Assembly (NCBI RefSeq): GCF_052857255.1
Contig: NC_135497.1
Location: 350,068,799-350,132,798, forward strand
Origin: Amblyomma americanum
Lineage: Eukaryota > Arthropoda > Arachnida > Ixodida > Ixodidae
Length of the DNA stretch: 64,000 nt
Direction of reading: 5' to 3'
The notes under the pieces were generated by a model that was not told the DNA's origin, searched no databases, and saw only the letters and a list, made by a program, of their open reading frames with translations. Position numbers and translations under genes: made by a program. Below are positions 62,199-64,000 of the stretch, in pieces. The first letter of the stretch is position 1, and every line of letters begins with the position of its first letter.

Positions 62199-62410
62199 GG
62201 CGGAAGCAGCTGACAGAAAAGGAAGTCACCAAGGCACGACGCATTGCCTCTCTGCCTATCCATGTCGAACGTGCCATTAACCGCATCAAGACATATCGGA
62301 TTCTGAAGCAAGCCCTCCCTATCACCTCAAAGAAGATGATTAGTGACATAATGTTTGTGTGTGCAGGGCTTTTGCAATATGAAAGGGCACCTCATAAAGC
62401 CCCAAAATGA
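62199..62410 (+). pseudogene. DDE_4 transposase terminal exon
   Basis: After ATGACTTCACAG: RKQLTEKEVTKARRIASLPI, HVERAINRIKTYRILKQALP (catalytic Glu, codon 62277-62279), MISDIMFVCAGLLQYE and stop at 62408-62410. Phase 1 junction matches the previous exon (Gly). Intact. Confidence 0.8.
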
Positions 62411-64000
62411 AACCCCTCTCGAGAGAGGTGCTGCTTGAAGCAGGCCCCACTTGAGCAAATGCAATTTTAGAGCTCTGGTGGGCACTCAATCCTACTGAGG
62501 AGCCTTTGAACGAGCTCTTTGCAGTACTGACGCCAAAACCTGCCTCCCAGTCATTGCGTACTAGACGAATATGACAGATAAGTGTGCCTGACTATGCATT
62601 TTAATAAAGACGTCTGTTCCCATTCTCTCTATCACATTCATTATTAATTTGATAACTTGTGGAATACCCATCGCATGCTGTATTCAAGAGAAAACCTTTA
62701 ATGGCTCATACTCGCGGTGTCTGTCCGGCCATTCGTGACAGTCTCAACTCGATAAGAAAAAAATCTTTGTGCACGATGGGGTTCGAACCACAATGAGTAC
62801 GCTAACGACAACGCCACTTCCTGCCAAAGCATATGTGGTTCTTGTCTACGATGCTGGAGAGTGTTTGCAGAAAGGCGTCGAATCAGATGGATGCCTCTCG
62901 AATGCCCTCCAGTGTCTCCGGCATTTAAGATTCGCAAAGAACTGTGTACCTAGTTAACATCTTAACCACACATTAGAGACGCGCAAACACTGCGCTAAAG
63001 GCTATCGCCTCACTGCACTTTAGGTCAACATAGTGCCCCCTGAATTTTTTATGTTGCCCACAATGGCTCTTTGGTCCTAGAGCCAGATTTTAACAACAGT
63101 TTAGCAAATGTATCTTATGAGCATGCTTTTGGCTGCCTTTTTGGGGGGTTGAATACTTTTAGCCTCCCCGACAAATCTGTGCCCTGGACTGAGGTCTGCA
63201 ACACTCGACATGCTTTGTGTGAAAGCACCCCTCAAAACTTTTTGAAAGCATGCTGCGAGCAGGACTCTCCCATCGATATCTGTCATTAAATTTGCCCCTA
63301 CTACATGTGAAACAATTCCAACAAACTTTTATCACTGCTGTGGTTTAAGCACTACCAGTGCGTCTTACCACACTCACTTCTGACATTTTCATTGCATGTG
63401 GGCAACAAAATTGAATACAAGAGCTGTACTGCAACCGAAGGCCTCAACTGCTGCTACAAAAATTACTGCATTGTAAATAATATGGCAAACAGGTTTTCAG
63501 TAAAGGTAAAAACATGACAAAAAATCGCAGTAAACCACTTATATAGCACTAAGATGGTTCATGCAAGCTAGGACTTGATTTCCAAGTAGGTACACAATGC
63601 AGAATACTGGAGTGCTAATTAAAGCCACTGTTAATGGAACGCAACCGAAAACAAAACAGTTCAGGCTATGTCATAATAGCTTAAATCCTGCCAAGGAGCA
63701 ATGCTGACATGTAGGTAAAGAACAAGGTGACTTGCACAATGCTGAAAGTTGGTGCCGTGCACATTTTCAGCACTCAAAATGGAAAGACAAGCAAAATACT
63801 TAATTTCAACGAAGCAATGGTATCAAACATCAGTCACATGACAGCCAAATTGTTGCTTCAGAAACTACACAATAAAGTAAAACAATATGCCACACATGAG
63901 AAGCACTGCCATATGTTGACAGGTGGCATACAGTGTTTCACAGATAGCAAAAACAGGGGGATAACGTTCAGTGGGATACATGGATTCCATATTGTGCCTT
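62411..64000. other. 3' region and flank, no further gene
   Basis: Begins with the 3' UTR of the THAP/DDE_4 gene (signal AATAAA at 62603-62608). GGTTCGAACC near 62781 is an isolated B-box-like match. Short frames at 62698-63289 have no motifs. Confidence 0.4.
62603..62608 (+). promoter_or_regulatory. polyadenylation signal AATAAA
   Basis: About 195 bases after the terminal stop of the THAP/DDE_4 gene, followed by a GTCTGTTCC-type downstream element. Confidence 0.55.

Larger units (their letters stand above)
57307..62410 (+). pseudogene. THAP-domain PIF/Harbinger-like transposase gene, multi-exon
   Basis: Exon 1 carries a THAP zinc finger, several small exons follow, and the last two exons encode a DDE_4 (Harbinger-type) nuclease domain. 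Exon set with consensus borders: 57307-57623, 58644-58718, 59081-59155, 59649-59732, 60135-60206, 61014-61067, 61397-62141, 62199-62410. All middle exons begin and end in phase 0. THAP plus DDE_4 proteins form large families in some arthropods. Defects: frameshift inside exon 1, TAG at 61451-61453 and TAA at 61688-61690. The catalytic triad is preserved. AATAAA at 62603. Confidence 0.75.

Noticed and set aside
62698..62957. tRNA or SINE near GGTTCGAACC at 62781
   Set aside because: Lone B-box match; the surrounding sequence does not fold as a tRNA and matches no SINE in the window.

Overview
The window looks like nuclear DNA from an arthropod, most probably a hard (metastriate) tick. The reasons are several tRNA-derived SINE families of tick type, a mixture of LINE clades with one-sided (CCA)n, (TTGA)n and (TTTA)n tails, spliced THAP-domain transposase genes, and no bacterial operon structure. 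The organism call is inference. Almost every long reading frame belongs to a transposable element. Host-like coding is limited to one alpha-mannosidase-like exon, two unassigned terminal exons and a few tRNA genes.

Layout. 1-3.6 kb: decayed P-element/THAP9-type transposase. 4.2-10 kb: LINE 3' fragments (one with a twin-priming inversion), an RNase H LINE remnant and SINEs. 10.03-16.94 kb: a Tc1 (DD34E) transposon with 250-bp inverted repeats; a 4.3-kb LINE (LINE-E, esterase-type ORF1) is inserted in its right repeat. 17-19.5 kb: SINEs and low-complexity DNA.

19.5-44.1 kb is the centrepiece. Three minus-strand copies of one Tx1-like LINE (LINE-A1, A2, A3) are arranged head to tail and separated by tRNA-Gln/tRNA-Glu-like sequences. 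LINE-A2 is flanked by an 18-nt duplication equal to the 5' end of tRNA-Gln, and its 3' end abuts a tRNA-Gln. This points to a tRNA-targeting retrotransposon. Younger elements have expanded the copies. LINE-A1 carries a CR1-like fragment and a 39-bp-TIR mariner-type MITE; the MITE is itself interrupted by an apparently intact two-ORF LINE (LINE-B) with 253-bp tandem 5' monomers. LINE-A2 is split by plus-strand LINE-C and then by minus-strand LINE-D (I-like, exact 14-bp target duplication).

44-57 kb: mostly unannotatable DNA with SINEs, an I-like LINE 3' end, an alpha-mannosidase-like exon, a pair of terminal exons of unknown origin, and a 5'-truncated RNase H LINE with a 12-bp target duplication. 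57.3-62.6 kb: a multi-exon THAP plus PIF/Harbinger (DDE_4) transposase gene whose middle is an array of small, duplicated, phase-0 exons. Its DDE triad is intact but two in-frame stops and a frameshift mark it as a probable pseudogene. The last 1.4 kb is empty.

The elements record a relative chronology: tRNA cluster, then LINE-A insertions, then MITE/LINE-C/CR1 fragment, then LINE-B and LINE-D. All clade names come from motif reading without database searches.
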